Shown here: positions 34,455-43,258 of the stretch, in pieces
Layout of the letters: each line of letters starts with the position of its first letter
How positions within the stretch are numbered: position 1 is the first letter of the stretch
Assembly (NCBI GenBank): GCA_964504565.1
Contig: CAZDEY010000003.1
Coordinates: 62,001-126,000 of the forward strand
From: Cesiribacter sp964504565
Lineage (GTDB): Bacteria > Bacteroidota > Bacteroidia > Cytophagales > Cyclobacteriaceae
Reading direction: 5' to 3'
Length of the DNA stretch: 64,000 nt
Program-made: the position numbers and the translations under genes
Notes under the pieces: generated by a model
Told to the model about the DNA's origin: nothing
Database searches by the model: none
Seen by the model: only the letters and a program-made list of their open reading frames with translations

Positions 34455-34468
34455 TAAATTCGAATTTA
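34455..34468. promoter_or_regulatory. Perfect 14-bp palindrome upstream of the secreted thioredoxin gene
   Basis: TAAATTCGAATTTA is a perfect palindrome ending 12 bp before the ATG at 34481. It could be an operator, but short AT-rich palindromes arise easily by chance. Confidence 0.25.
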
Positions 34469-34480
34469 AATAAGCAATAT

Positions 34481-34951
34481 ATGTACCGAGTAACACTAGT
34501 ATTAATTTTATTACTTATATCACCGTTATTATCATTTAATATATTGAATAATAGTAACACCGATAATAAAGAAATTGAATGGCTCACGTTGGAAGAAGCC
34601 TACGAGCGCAACCTTACCGAACCGCGCAAAATTTTTGTAGATGTTTATACCGATTGGTGCGGTTGGTGCAAAAAAATGGACAAAGATACTTTTCAGGATG
34701 AAAAAGTGGCGGCTTACGTAAACGAAAATTACTACGCGGTAAAACTAAATGCCGAAAGCAATAAGCAACATTCTTTGGGTGGGGCTATGGTAAGTGAACG
34801 CCAGGTGGCCCGTCAGTGGAAGGTAAGTGGCTACCCTACCGTGGTTTTTCTGGAAGAAGATTTTAGGACTATTATGCCGGTTGGCGGCTACAAAAAACCT
34901 AACGAATTTTTGAAAATACTGGAAGGCTTTAGAAATTCGTCCTCTAATTAA
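34481..34951 (+). CDS. Exported thioredoxin-fold protein (CGWC)
   Basis: 156 residues. N-terminal hydrophobic signal or anchor (about 4-20), then a thioredoxin_7/DUF255-like domain: FVDVYTDWCGWCKKMDKDTF with Cys60 and Cys63, and the cis-Pro region SGYPTVVFLEED. Proteins of this type act as periplasmic disulfide reductases or thiol oxidoreductases for cytochromes and envelope proteins. Followed 15 bp later by mnmE and probably co-transcribed with it, although the functions are not obviously related. Confidence 0.9.
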   Translation: MYRVTLVLILLLISPLLSFNILNNSNTDNKEIEWLTLEEAYERNLTEPRKIFVDVYTDWCGWCKKMDKDTFQDEKVAAYVNENYYAVKLNAESNKQHSLGGAMVSERQVARQWKVSGYPTVVFLEEDFRTIMPVGGYKKPNEFLKILEGFRNSSSN

Positions 34952-34966
34952 TTCGGAACCGTTCAG

Positions 34967-36346
34967 TTGAGTTATACTACCCAAGATACCATAATAGCCC
35001 TGGCAACCCCGGCGGGAAGCGGGGCTATTGCCGTTATTAGGCTTAGCGGCCCCCAAGCTATAACGCTTACAAATTCATTTTTTAAGGGGAAAAACCTTAC
35101 CGACCAAGCCACCCACACTATTCATTTTGGCACTCTGGTTAACGAAGAGGGGCAGTTAATTGACGAGGTACTGGTAAGCCTTTTTATAGCTCCGCGCAGC
35201 TTTACTAAAGAAAATGTAGTGGAAATTAGCTGCCACGGCAGCCAGTTTATAGTTCAGCAGATACTTAATTTATTTATCAGGAATGGTGTCCGCCACGCTA
35301 CTGCCGGCGAGTTTACCAAGCGAGCCTTTTTAAACGGCCAGTTCGATCTGGTGCAAGCCGAGGCTATTGCCGATTTAATTGCTGCGGATTCGGCCGCGGC
35401 CCACTCATCGGCGCTAAGCCAGCTTAAAGGCGGGTTTAGCAATGAACTTAAAGAGTTGCGGGAAAAGCTAATCCATTTTGCCTCACTTATTGAACTGGAG
35501 CTGGATTTTGGTGAAGAAGACGTTGAATTTGCCGACCGCGATCAGGTAGAGCGGCTGATTAACCAACTGCTAAGCGTGCTAAACGGACTGCTGGCCAGCT
35601 TTGTGACGGGTCGGGCTATTAAAAATGGGGTGCCTACAGTTATAGCCGGTAAACCTAATGTAGGCAAAAGCACCCTGCTTAATGCGCTGCTGAACGAGGA
35701 AAAAGCTATAGTATCGGATATTGCCGGCACTACCCGCGATTTTATAGAGGACGAACTGATCATAAACGGAATCCATTTCCGGTTTATTGATACGGCCGGC
35801 CTGCGCGAAAGCTCCGACGAAATAGAAAAGTTGGGCATAGCCCGTACCCGCGAAAAAATGAGCCAGGCCTCGTTGATCCTGTACCTAGTAGACTTGAAAA
35901 ACGAGCAACCGGAAAATGCCCGACGCGAATATTATGCCACTACCGAAGGTTTAGGTAAACCGGTAGTACTTATAGGAAATAAAGCCGATACTAAATCGGC
36001 GGATGAATTAGGTGAGTGGAAAAAGGTACTACCGGAGGTACAATTTATATCGGCGGCTCAGAAATTGGGGCTGGATGAACTGCAGAACAGCATATTGGAG
36101 GCGGTTGATCTGCAAAAGGTTGCTAGCGACCAAACTATTATTACCACTGCCCGCCACTACCAAAGCCTGCTGAAAACCAAAGAATCGCTAGCCGCCGTGC
36201 TGGATGGGTTACAAAACGGGGTAAGTGGAGATTTTCTGGCTATGGACATTCGGCATTCTTTACACCATTTAGGAGAAATTACCGGTGAGATTACCACGGA
36301 CAATTTGCTAGCTAATATTTTCTCGAAGTTTTGTATCGGAAAGTAA
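34967..36346 (+). CDS. mnmE: tRNA modification GTPase MnmE
   Basis: 459 residues, with the only available start a TTG at 34967. N-terminal tetrahydrofolate-binding domain (TTQDTIIALATPAGSGAIAVIRLSG), helical domain, inserted G domain (G1 AGKPNVGKSTLLNAL, G3 DTAGLRE, G4 NKAD) and the C-terminal catalytic FCIGK. With MnmG it builds the cmnm5 group on U34 of tRNAs; MnmA (1308-2429) adds the 2-thio group to the same base. Confidence 0.96.
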   Translation: MSYTTQDTIIALATPAGSGAIAVIRLSGPQAITLTNSFFKGKNLTDQATHTIHFGTLVNEEGQLIDEVLVSLFIAPRSFTKENVVEISCHGSQFIVQQILNLFIRNGVRHATAGEFTKRAFLNGQFDLVQAEAIADLIAADSAAAHSSALSQLKGGFSNELKELREKLIHFASLIELELDFGEEDVEFADRDQVERLINQLLSVLNGLLASFVTGRAIKNGVPTVIAGKPNVGKSTLLNALLNEEKAIVSDIAGTTRDFIEDELIINGIHFRFIDTAGLRESSDEIEKLGIARTREKMSQASLILYLVDLKNEQPENARREYYATTEGLGKPVVLIGNKADTKSADELGEWKKVLPEVQFISAAQKLGLDELQNSILEAVDLQKVASDQTIITTARHYQSLLKTKESLAAVLDGLQNGVSGDFLAMDIRHSLHHLGEITGEITTDNLLANIFSKFCIGK

Positions 36347-36487
36347 TAGCTTACTCACCTAAAAATTCTCACTGCTGGTATAGTATATAGTGTTTGTATG
36401 CCCACTTAATTTCGTAAGAATATACCAACACTATGGTAGATTAATGGCCTAAACCAGCCGCATCTCCTTATTTATCAATACAATCAG
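36347..36487. other. Junction downstream of mnmE
   Basis: Non-coding. It holds an inverted repeat ATAGTGTT (36387-36394) with AACACTAT (36427-36434), separated by 32 nt, which might act as a weak terminator for mnmE; no T run follows. Confidence 0.3.
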
Positions 36488-36721
36488 TCATTTTTGCAGT
36501 CCTACCGCCCTGCTTACTATGCGTTCACCGTACTTATTTTTAAGCTTATCCATAGCCTGGTAAAATTTTACCTGTTCTTCGGTATCGTCGAAGAGGTTAA
36601 TCTGGTACTGGCCGTGCACTAAATGGCTCACCTTTACACCTAGTAGCCTAATACGCAGCCGGCAGTTGTAGAGCAGTTCAAATAACTCGTGGGCTAGAAA
36701 AGTAATTTTAAGACGCAGTTT
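36488..36721 (-). pseudogene. dinB: C-terminal relic of DNA polymerase IV (dinB)
   Basis: About 77 codons remain open, from just after a TGA at 36724-36722 to a TGA at 36488. The frame reads as the end of the little-finger domain of Y-family polymerase: RIRLLGVKVSHL, then GQYQINLFDDTEEQ, then FYQAMDKLKNKYG and a basic tail. The catalytic palm and fingers are gone; the 250 bp upstream hold no recognisable dinB sequence in any frame, and there is no start codon at the fragment's beginning. I read it as the leftover of a deletion between mnmE and ftsZ. Confidence 0.85.
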
Positions 36722-36984
36722 TCAAGTATAGCAAATATGTAACTGGCTTGATTATGCCAGGCTAGGCTTAATAGCTCCTAATCTAAAATATTAAGGCTTT
36801 TTTACGTAAATAATGCGAATAATATCGGGTCTGCTTGTAAAATAAGTCCCTATCCTACTAGCATTGCATTAGCTAAACTAAGCCGTCAATGTAGTTATAT
36901 GAATTGACTTAACAGAAATGTTTATCCTTTACTATGTTTTTATACTAAATAAACCAATTACTGTATCCATTTTAAGACAGGACC
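36722..36984. other. Non-coding sequence between the dinB relic and the ftsZ terminator
   Basis: AT-rich, stops in all frames, no recognisable gene remnant. It presumably marks the site of the deletion that removed the front of dinB. Confidence 0.45.
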
Positions 36985-37020
36985 TAATTAAAAAAGGCTC
37001 CCAAAATGGAAGCCTTTTTT
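36985..37020 (-). terminator. Rho-independent terminator of the dcw cluster (after ftsZ)
   Basis: A 10-bp stem, AAAAAAGGCT (36990-36999) with AGCCTTTTTT (37011-37020), closes an 11-nt loop. On the minus strand it begins 2 bp after the ftsZ stop and ends in a T run. The symmetric A/T tracts would let it work in both directions. Confidence 0.88.
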
Positions 37021-37021
37021 A

Positions 37022-38589
37022 TTAGTCTACATTATCGTGCAGGTACTTATTATTTCCTAAAATCTGGTTTTCGTCATTTAGGTTAAACTTTGAAATATTC
37101 TTTTGGCTGCTATGCGGTACATCCTTTAACCGAATATTTTTCCTTAAGTAAGCCGGAACGTCCAGCATATCCTTCAGGTCTTCGGAATCTTGTACCGGCG
37201 GTTGCTGATGGCGCATCCCTCGCAAGCGCTTAACCCGCTCCTGAGCTTTAGCCGCCAGCATTTTACGCTTCTGAATTAATTCTTCCTGAAGAAGTTCTTC
37301 CTCATCAATTGAGTCCGGGGAAGTACCAAATACATTTCCGTTGGCCGGAGCATCCACTATTTCAAACTCTTCACTATCCCACAAATTCTCATCCTGGGTT
37401 TGCTTTTCTTCTGTATCAATTCTTGGCTGAGGCTTACGGGATTCCGGCTGAGCACTTTCCGGTTTTGCCGGGCTAGGCATTTCGAAAATATAGCCCTTTG
37501 GCTCTTCTTCTTTCTTAGCTGGCTGAGGAGCCGGCGTATTAATGGTACGGTTACTTTCCAAATCAATAATCCGCTTACGCTCCACGCGCATAGCATCCTC
37601 TTCCTCATCCAATTCAAAACCGGTTGCAATTACGGTAACCCGAATGCTATCGTTAAGATCAGGATCGATACCGTGGCCAAATATAACCTCCGCATCATCG
37701 CCGGCTTTTTCCTGAATATGCTCGGTAATTTCGGTAAGCTCGTCCATTTGCAGTTCGGCTTCCTCACCAGAAATAATACTAAGCAGAATTTTCTGAGCCC
37801 CGTGAATATTACGGCTATCCAGTAAGGGAGAAGATATGGCTTCTTCAGCTGCCCGGCGGGCCCGGTTTTCACCACTTGCCTGGGCTGAGCCCATAACCGC
37901 CGCCCCACTATCCTTCATTACCGTTTTAACATCCTCAAAGTCAACGTTTACGTAACCTGGAACCGTTATTATTTCGGCAATACCTTTGGCTGCGGTAGTC
38001 AATACATTATCGGCTTCGGCAAACGCTTCGCGAATGGGCAGGTTGCCGTAAATTTCCCGAAGTTTATCATTCAGGATTACAATANNNNNNNNNNCGTATC
38101 GCAATTATCTTTTAGACTCTCAATACCGGAGGAAGCCTGCTTAAGCTTTTTCTTCCCTTCCCACATAAATGGCAGGGTTACTATACCCACGGTAAGAATA
38201 CCCAGTTCCTTGGCCACACGCGCAATTTCCGGCGCAGCCCCGGTACCGGTGCCGCCGCCCATGCCTGCCGTAATGAATACCATTTTGGTATCCTTACTAA
38301 GCATATCGCGGATATCTTCTTTGCTTTCAATAGCCGCATTTTTACCTTTTTCCGGATTGGCGCCGGCGCCTAAACCTTCGGTAAGGTTGGTACCAATTTG
38401 TATGCGGTTAGGTATAGGGCTGCTTTTAAGAGCCTGGGAATCGGTATTAACTACCACAAACTCTACATCGCGGATGCCCTGGTTAAACATGTGGTTAACG
38501 GCATTGCTACCGCCACCACCTACACCAATAACTTTAATTATGGAACGCTGATGCGTTGGTAATTCAAATGAATAGTTGTTTTCAGCCAT
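37022..38589 (-). CDS. ftsZ: Cell division protein FtsZ (interrupted by an assembly gap)
   Basis: Tubulin-like GTPase that forms the Z ring. N-terminal part: GVGGGGSNAVNHM, the tubulin signature GGGTGTGAAP and NPEKGK-type T3 loop. C-terminal part resumes with IVILNDKLREIYGNLP and carries the GTPase T7 loop, a long acidic/Pro/Gln linker and the Bacteroidota C-terminal peptide VPAYLRKNIRLKD. Ten N at 38085-38094 split the frame: the two halves are in different frames if ten bases are assumed. FtsZ homologues read DTLIVI or similar here, so only about 2 bases (T-L junction) are probably missing. I treat the gene as intact. Last gene of the dcw cluster. Confidence 0.93.
38085..38094. other. Assembly gap (10 N) inside ftsZ
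   Basis: Fixed-length placeholder. The flanking codons (…GAT ACG before, T ATT GTA ATC after, on the minus strand) join in frame as D-T-L-I-V-I if CT is inserted, so the true gap is probably 2 bp and not 10. Confidence 0.85.
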
Positions 38590-38611
38590 CTTTCTTTCGC
38601 CGGATTAAGGG

Positions 38612-39925
38612 TTAATACTCGTCGCGGTCATCCAAATCGTCTATCAGCAAATTGCGGGTGCGGTCCAAAATCTTAGAGAAGAAACCGGTACCTTGGCGCG
38701 GGTGCTGCTGATCTTTCTTCACCTGCTGATTGCGTTGCTGCACTCGTTGTTCGTAATGGTTTTCCCTATCGTCCAGTGCTTTATAACCGCTCAGAACTAA
38801 GCCAACGGTAGTTGCAAACATCGGGCTTTTAACCATTTCAACCTTGCTTTTACCCAAATGCTCGTTCGGGTACCCTATGCGGGCATCCATGCCGCTCATA
38901 TACTCAAATAGCTGGCGCACGCTGGTAAGCTGCGAGCCTCCGCCCGTTATTACCAAACCACCGGCCAACTTATTATCGTAGCCACTGGCAATAATTTCCG
39001 CATGAACCATTTCTATGATTTCCTCCATGCGGGCTTCAATAATATTAGCCAGATTTTTAATGCTAATCTCTTTAGGCGGACGATTGCGAAGACCCGGAAT
39101 GGATACTATCTCATTCTCGCTCGCTTCTTCGCCTATTGCCCGGCCAAACTTAGTTTTGAGTAACTCAGCCTGATGCTGCATTACCATACAACCTTGCTTA
39201 ATATCGCTGGTGATAATATTGCCCCCAAATGGTATAACTGCCGTATGGCGAATAATATTATCGTGGAAAATAGCGATATCAGTGGTACCTCCGCCAATAT
39301 CTACTAGGCAAACACCGGCTTCTTTTTCTTCATCGCTTAGCACCGCCAAGCTACTGGCCAGTGGCTCCAGAATCAGATTATCAATTTCCAGCCCGGCCCG
39401 TCTAACGCACTTATTAATATTATTAATAGCATTGGTTTGCGCGGTAATTACATGAAAATCAGCCTCTAATCGAACCCCGGTATGGCCAACCGGGTCTTTA
39501 ATACCCTCGTGATAGTCAATAGTATAACTCTGGGGCATTACGTGGATAATTTCACTGCCCGGCGGTATAACTATTCGGTACATATCGTTGGTCAGACGGT
39601 TAACATCTTCCAGCGATATTTCATCTTCGGCCGAGTTACGTACAATAGAGCCGTGGTGTACAGCACTTTTTATATGCTGCCCAGCTATACCTACGTTCAC
39701 TACCCGAATATCAATACCTGATTGTTCTTCAGCTTCGGCAATTGCTTTCTGTATACCCAATACCGTTTTGTCGATATTGGTTACTATACCGCGCACTACG
39801 CCATCCGATACGGCTTTACCCATACCCATGACTTCGAGTTTGCCGTACTCGTTACGCTTGCCAACAATGGCGCATATTTTGGTTGTACCTATGTCCAGGC
39901 CAACAACAATTTTTTCGTCTTGCAT
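38612..39925 (-). CDS. ftsA: Cell division protein FtsA
   Basis: 437 residues, actin-like ATPase that tethers FtsZ to the membrane. VVGLDIGTTKICAIVGK phosphate-1 motif, SHS2 domain region NVGIAGQHIKSAVHHG, VCLVDIGGGTTDIAIF phosphate-2, and the adenosine motif LAGGLVITGGGSQL. The C terminus has the amphipathic membrane-targeting helix GFFSKILDRTRNLLIDDL. 22 bp before ftsZ. Confidence 0.96.
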   Translation of the reverse strand: MQDEKIVVGLDIGTTKICAIVGKRNEYGKLEVMGMGKAVSDGVVRGIVTNIDKTVLGIQKAIAEAEEQSGIDIRVVNVGIAGQHIKSAVHHGSIVRNSAEDEISLEDVNRLTNDMYRIVIPPGSEIIHVMPQSYTIDYHEGIKDPVGHTGVRLEADFHVITAQTNAINNINKCVRRAGLEIDNLILEPLASSLAVLSDEEKEAGVCLVDIGGGTTDIAIFHDNIIRHTAVIPFGGNIITSDIKQGCMVMQHQAELLKTKFGRAIGEEASENEIVSIPGLRNRPPKEISIKNLANIIEARMEEIIEMVHAEIIASGYDNKLAGGLVITGGGSQLTSVRQLFEYMSGMDARIGYPNEHLGKSKVEMVKSPMFATTVGLVLSGYKALDDRENHYEQRVQQRNQQVKKDQQHPRQGTGFFSKILDRTRNLLIDDLDDRDEY

Positions 39926-39941
39926 GCCCCCTATTTAGCGG

Positions 39942-40703
39942 TTACTCACACACAATTTGATTCTTGTGCCGCAGATCTACCCGTTCGTAGTGGTTCCATC
40001 CTTTACTGGGTAAAATCTGCTTGTAAAATATATTTAGCTTATCAAATTTTTCCACATAGTCCGTAGGCTGCCCAAACTGAATAAGTTGCTTGGTTAACTG
40101 CGGATACATGGTTATGCTGCCGGATTTATCAATATCGAGTTGGGCAATTTGGGCACGCCATTTAGGGTTTGAATCCAGATAGCGCAGTAAATCCAAAAGT
40201 TGCTTGCCCTGCTCGTTACTGGTTAAGGCGGACTTCCACAGCCTTTCGGCAAAAGCCCCGCTTAGCAGCACTACCCGGGCCGTATACTTATCAGAAAGTG
40301 GCAGAATATCGCCGTTCTGATCGATGTAAGCTCCGGGTCCATTTGGTCGTAAAATACGCGCGATTGGTTTACGTTGGGTCAAATACACGTACATATTTCC
40401 CTGGTAATCACGCGATACCTGCGACCTGTCTACAAACTTATGATTCTTAAGGCGATTTTCAAGGGTTTTTAAACTTAAACTTTTTGTACTGGCACCTATA
40501 ATTTCCTCCTGACCATTACTCGAAAGAAGTTGCAATACATCCGCCCGATTGATAAAATAATTACCTTCCTGATTGCCAATTTCCACAATAACATTTTGAA
40601 CTTTACCACTTTCACTTCTTATTAGCGAGAACGAAAGTAGACCCCCTACAACTATAGTTGTCAGTAAGATATAAGCCGCCTGTTTAAGTTTAGGTTTAAG
40701 CAA
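39942..40703 (-). CDS. ftsQ: Cell division protein FtsQ/DivIB
   Basis: 253 residues from a TTG at 40703 (no ATG is available between the upstream stop and the membrane segment). One membrane helix (about 8-28), a POTRA-like domain (about 35-110; VIVEIGNQEGNYFINRADVLQLL, RNHKFVDRSQVSRDYQGNMYVYLTQRKPIARI in residues 35-120) and a periplasmic beta domain. Bacteroidota FtsQ is divergent; the gene position between murC and ftsA supports the call. Overlaps murC by 8 bp. Confidence 0.85.
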   Translation of the reverse strand: MLKPKLKQAAYILLTTIVVGGLLSFSLIRSESGKVQNVIVEIGNQEGNYFINRADVLQLLSSNGQEEIIGASTKSLSLKTLENRLKNHKFVDRSQVSRDYQGNMYVYLTQRKPIARILRPNGPGAYIDQNGDILPLSDKYTARVVLLSGAFAERLWKSALTSNEQGKQLLDLLRYLDSNPKWRAQIAQLDIDKSGSITMYPQLTKQLIQFGQPTDYVEKFDKLNIFYKQILPSKGWNHYERVDLRHKNQIVCE

Positions 40704-42096
40704 TTTTTTTATCTTTATTTTGAAGTATTTCCTTCAATTTAGGTACCAATTTATCTATGTCTCCGGCACCTATGCTTAACAAAATATTAAGATTTTCTTT
40801 ACTAATCAAGTCTTCAACCTGCGTGTAAGAAATTAACTTATATGGCACCGTTAGTTTTTGGGCAATTATGTCCGACTCTACCCCCTCAATTGGTAATTCC
40901 CGGGCCGGGTAAATATTAGTCAGGATAACCTCGTCGGCCAGGCTCAATGATTCAGCAAAGCCATCCTGAAAGTCACGAGTTCGGGAATATAGATGGGGCT
41001 GAAATAGTGCAGTAATTTTTTGACCTGGGTATAAAGCTCGTACTGAATTTATGAAGGCTTTAATTTCTTCCGGGTGGTGGGCATAGTCATCTATAAATAC
41101 TACAGGCTGCTTAAGTATGGTTTCAAACCTGCGCTTTACGCCTTTGTAGCTGGCCAACCCTTCTCTAATTTGGGCTTCCGTGGCTCCCAATGCTTTGCTA
41201 CAGGCTATGGCTGCTACTGCGTTTTCCACATTATGAAAGCCCGGTATACCTAATTGCAAATCTTTCCAAACAACATCACCATCGTTATAGGTAAAGTAAA
41301 AGGAACCTGCTTTAATTTCAATACTACTGGCCTTACAAACAGCTTCGGCTTCCAACCCATATTTCATAACGTTGGAATTCACATTTTTTATGCGCTGGGC
41401 AACTGCCGGTTCGGCCCGGTAGTTTAGAAACAGGGTGCCCCCGGCCTGCAATTGGGCTGCAAAGTCCCCAAATGCATCAACTAGAGCTTCTTTTTTATCA
41501 TAAATATCAAGGTGGTCGGCATCGGTGGCGGTAATTACGGCCAGGTTGGGGTGCAGCCACAAAAATGAACGGTCAAACTCATCAGCCTCGGCCACAATCA
41601 CTGCTTCGTCTTCTGCTTCGTGCAGAATAAGGTTGGTATTGTAGTTAGAAGATATGCCCCCCAAAAAAGCTGAAACCGGAATTTGAGCTACTTTTAGCAG
41701 ATGGGCTACCATGGAGGAGGTTGTGGTTTTTCCGTGGGTTCCAGCCACTGCTACCGTTTTATGCTGCTGGGTAAGCATTCCCAAAACCTCTGCCCTCTTT
41801 TTTATTGTATAGCCCTGTTCCTTTAACCAAGCGTGTTCCTGATGATCTTTGGGTATAGCCGGGGTAAAAATTACCAGGGTTTCTTGCTTGTTTTCTTGTA
41901 CCTCCGGCGGTAGGCTATCCACACCACTATCATTAAAATGAATTTCTATACCCTGCTCTTGAAGCTGCTTAGTAAGTTCGGTTTCGGTTTTATCGTAGCC
42001 TAAAACCTTAAACCCTTTTATATTGAAATACCGGGCCAAGGCACTCATACCAATGCCCCCGATACCCAACAGATATATAATTTTGTACTGATTCAT
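40696..42096 (-). CDS. murC: UDP-N-acetylmuramate-L-alanine ligase MurC
   Basis: 466 residues. N-terminal UDP-binding GIGGIGMSALARYF, ATP loop GTHGKTTTSSM (about 118-128), central EADEFDRSFLWLHP and C-terminal DDYAHHPEEI. Adds L-Ala to UDP-MurNAc, first step of stem peptide synthesis. Starts 2 bp after murG. Confidence 0.97.
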   Translation of the reverse strand: MNQYKIIYLLGIGGIGMSALARYFNIKGFKVLGYDKTETELTKQLQEQGIEIHFNDSGVDSLPPEVQENKQETLVIFTPAIPKDHQEHAWLKEQGYTIKKRAEVLGMLTQQHKTVAVAGTHGKTTTSSMVAHLLKVAQIPVSAFLGGISSNYNTNLILHEAEDEAVIVAEADEFDRSFLWLHPNLAVITATDADHLDIYDKKEALVDAFGDFAAQLQAGGTLFLNYRAEPAVAQRIKNVNSNVMKYGLEAEAVCKASSIEIKAGSFYFTYNDGDVVWKDLQLGIPGFHNVENAVAAIACSKALGATEAQIREGLASYKGVKRRFETILKQPVVFIDDYAHHPEEIKAFINSVRALYPGQKITALFQPHLYSRTRDFQDGFAESLSLADEVILTNIYPARELPIEGVESDIIAQKLTVPYKLISYTQVEDLISKENLNILLSIGAGDIDKLVPKLKEILQNKDKKIA

Positions 42097-42098
42097 GC

Positions 42099-43199
42099 CT
42101 ATGTAGCTAGCGCTAATATTTGGTGAGCAATTTCTTGGGCCGCTTGGGGCTTGCCTAGTTTCATAATATTTTCGCTCAACTTTTTTTGGCCTTGCTTATC
42201 CTCAATTAGGTCAATTACCCTATCAATAAGCTTAGCGCCGGCTTCTGAATCCTTAATTAGAATTGCCGCATCTGCTTTTACCAGCGCCATAGCATTTTTA
42301 GTTTGATGGTCTTCGGCCACGTTAGGTGATGGCACTAAAATGGCCGGTTTAGCGGCCAGGCAAAGTTCCGAGATTGACAAGGCACCCGCCCGGCTTATTA
42401 CCACATTGGCTGCAGCGTATGCTAAAGGCATTTCCTTTATAAAGGGCACCAGTTTTATTGAGGCGGAAAGCTGATCGGTAAGTTTAGCCTTCAAATCTTC
42501 GTAGTAGAATTTTCCGCATTGCCAGATAACCTGAACCCCATTGTCTTCAAGCTTCCGCCAGTCGGCCAATAGACTTTCATTGAGAGTCCTAGCCCCTAAG
42601 CTTCCGCCTAAAATTAGCAACACCGGTTTGTCTGGCGAAAAACTAAAGTGGGTTAAGGCTTCGGTACGCTTATTTTCTAACTTACTAATATCCTGCCGGA
42701 CAGGGTTACCCGTAAATTGGATTTTTGAAGCTGGAAAGTACTGCTGCATATGGGGGTAGGCCACGCAGATTTTCTGTACATATTTAGAAAGGATTTTATT
42801 GGTAAGACCGGCATAACTGTTTTGCTCTTGCAATACTGCCGGAACCCCGCGCCGCGCCGCCGAAAATACCAGCGGTCCGCTGGCGTACCCTCCTACGCCA
42901 ACCACCGCATTTGGCTTAAAATTTTTAACAATTGCGGAGGCCTGAGCCAAAGATTTTAGTACTTTAAACGGGAAGCTTAGGTTTTTAAGGGTAAGCTTAC
43001 GCTGAAGACCGGCAATATCTAAACCTTCTATAGCATAACCGGCCTCCGGAACCTTTTCCATTTCCATTCGGCCTTTAGCTCCAACGAACAATATTTCAGC
43101 CTTAGGTGTAATTTCTTTAATAGCATTGGCAATAGCAATAGCCGGGTAAATATGCCCGCCGGTACCGCCTCCGCTAATTATAATTCGGGGTGAATCCAC
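42099..43199 (-). CDS. murG: UDP-GlcNAc:lipid I N-acetylglucosaminyltransferase MurG
   Basis: 366 residues from a GTG at 43199. GGGTGGHIYPAIAIA at the N terminus, second glycine-rich loop GGSLGARTLNESL, donor site SRAGALSISELCLAAKPAILVPSP. Peripheral membrane enzyme that turns lipid I into lipid II. Confidence 0.96.
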   Translation of the reverse strand: MDSPRIIISGGGTGGHIYPAIAIANAIKEITPKAEILFVGAKGRMEMEKVPEAGYAIEGLDIAGLQRKLTLKNLSFPFKVLKSLAQASAIVKNFKPNAVVGVGGYASGPLVFSAARRGVPAVLQEQNSYAGLTNKILSKYVQKICVAYPHMQQYFPASKIQFTGNPVRQDISKLENKRTEALTHFSFSPDKPVLLILGGSLGARTLNESLLADWRKLEDNGVQVIWQCGKFYYEDLKAKLTDQLSASIKLVPFIKEMPLAYAAANVVISRAGALSISELCLAAKPAILVPSPNVAEDHQTKNAMALVKADAAILIKDSEAGAKLIDRVIDLIEDKQGQKKLSENIMKLGKPQAAQEIAHQILALAT

Positions 43200-43258
43200 C
43201 TTGTTTAATCCTGTTTAATTTAAAAAAATACTTAGCTGTTAAAGCAAACTACCTACAA

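Noticed and set aside
36722..36990. Insertion sequence end or transposase remnant upstream of the dinB relic
   Set aside because: A TTAAGACAGGAC stretch looked like an IS end, but there is no matching inverted copy, target duplication or transposase frame nearby.
37022..38104. A separate protein starting at the N run in ftsZ
   Set aside because: It is the C-terminal part of FtsZ out of frame only because of the placeholder gap; its apparent start codon is inside the flank of the gap.
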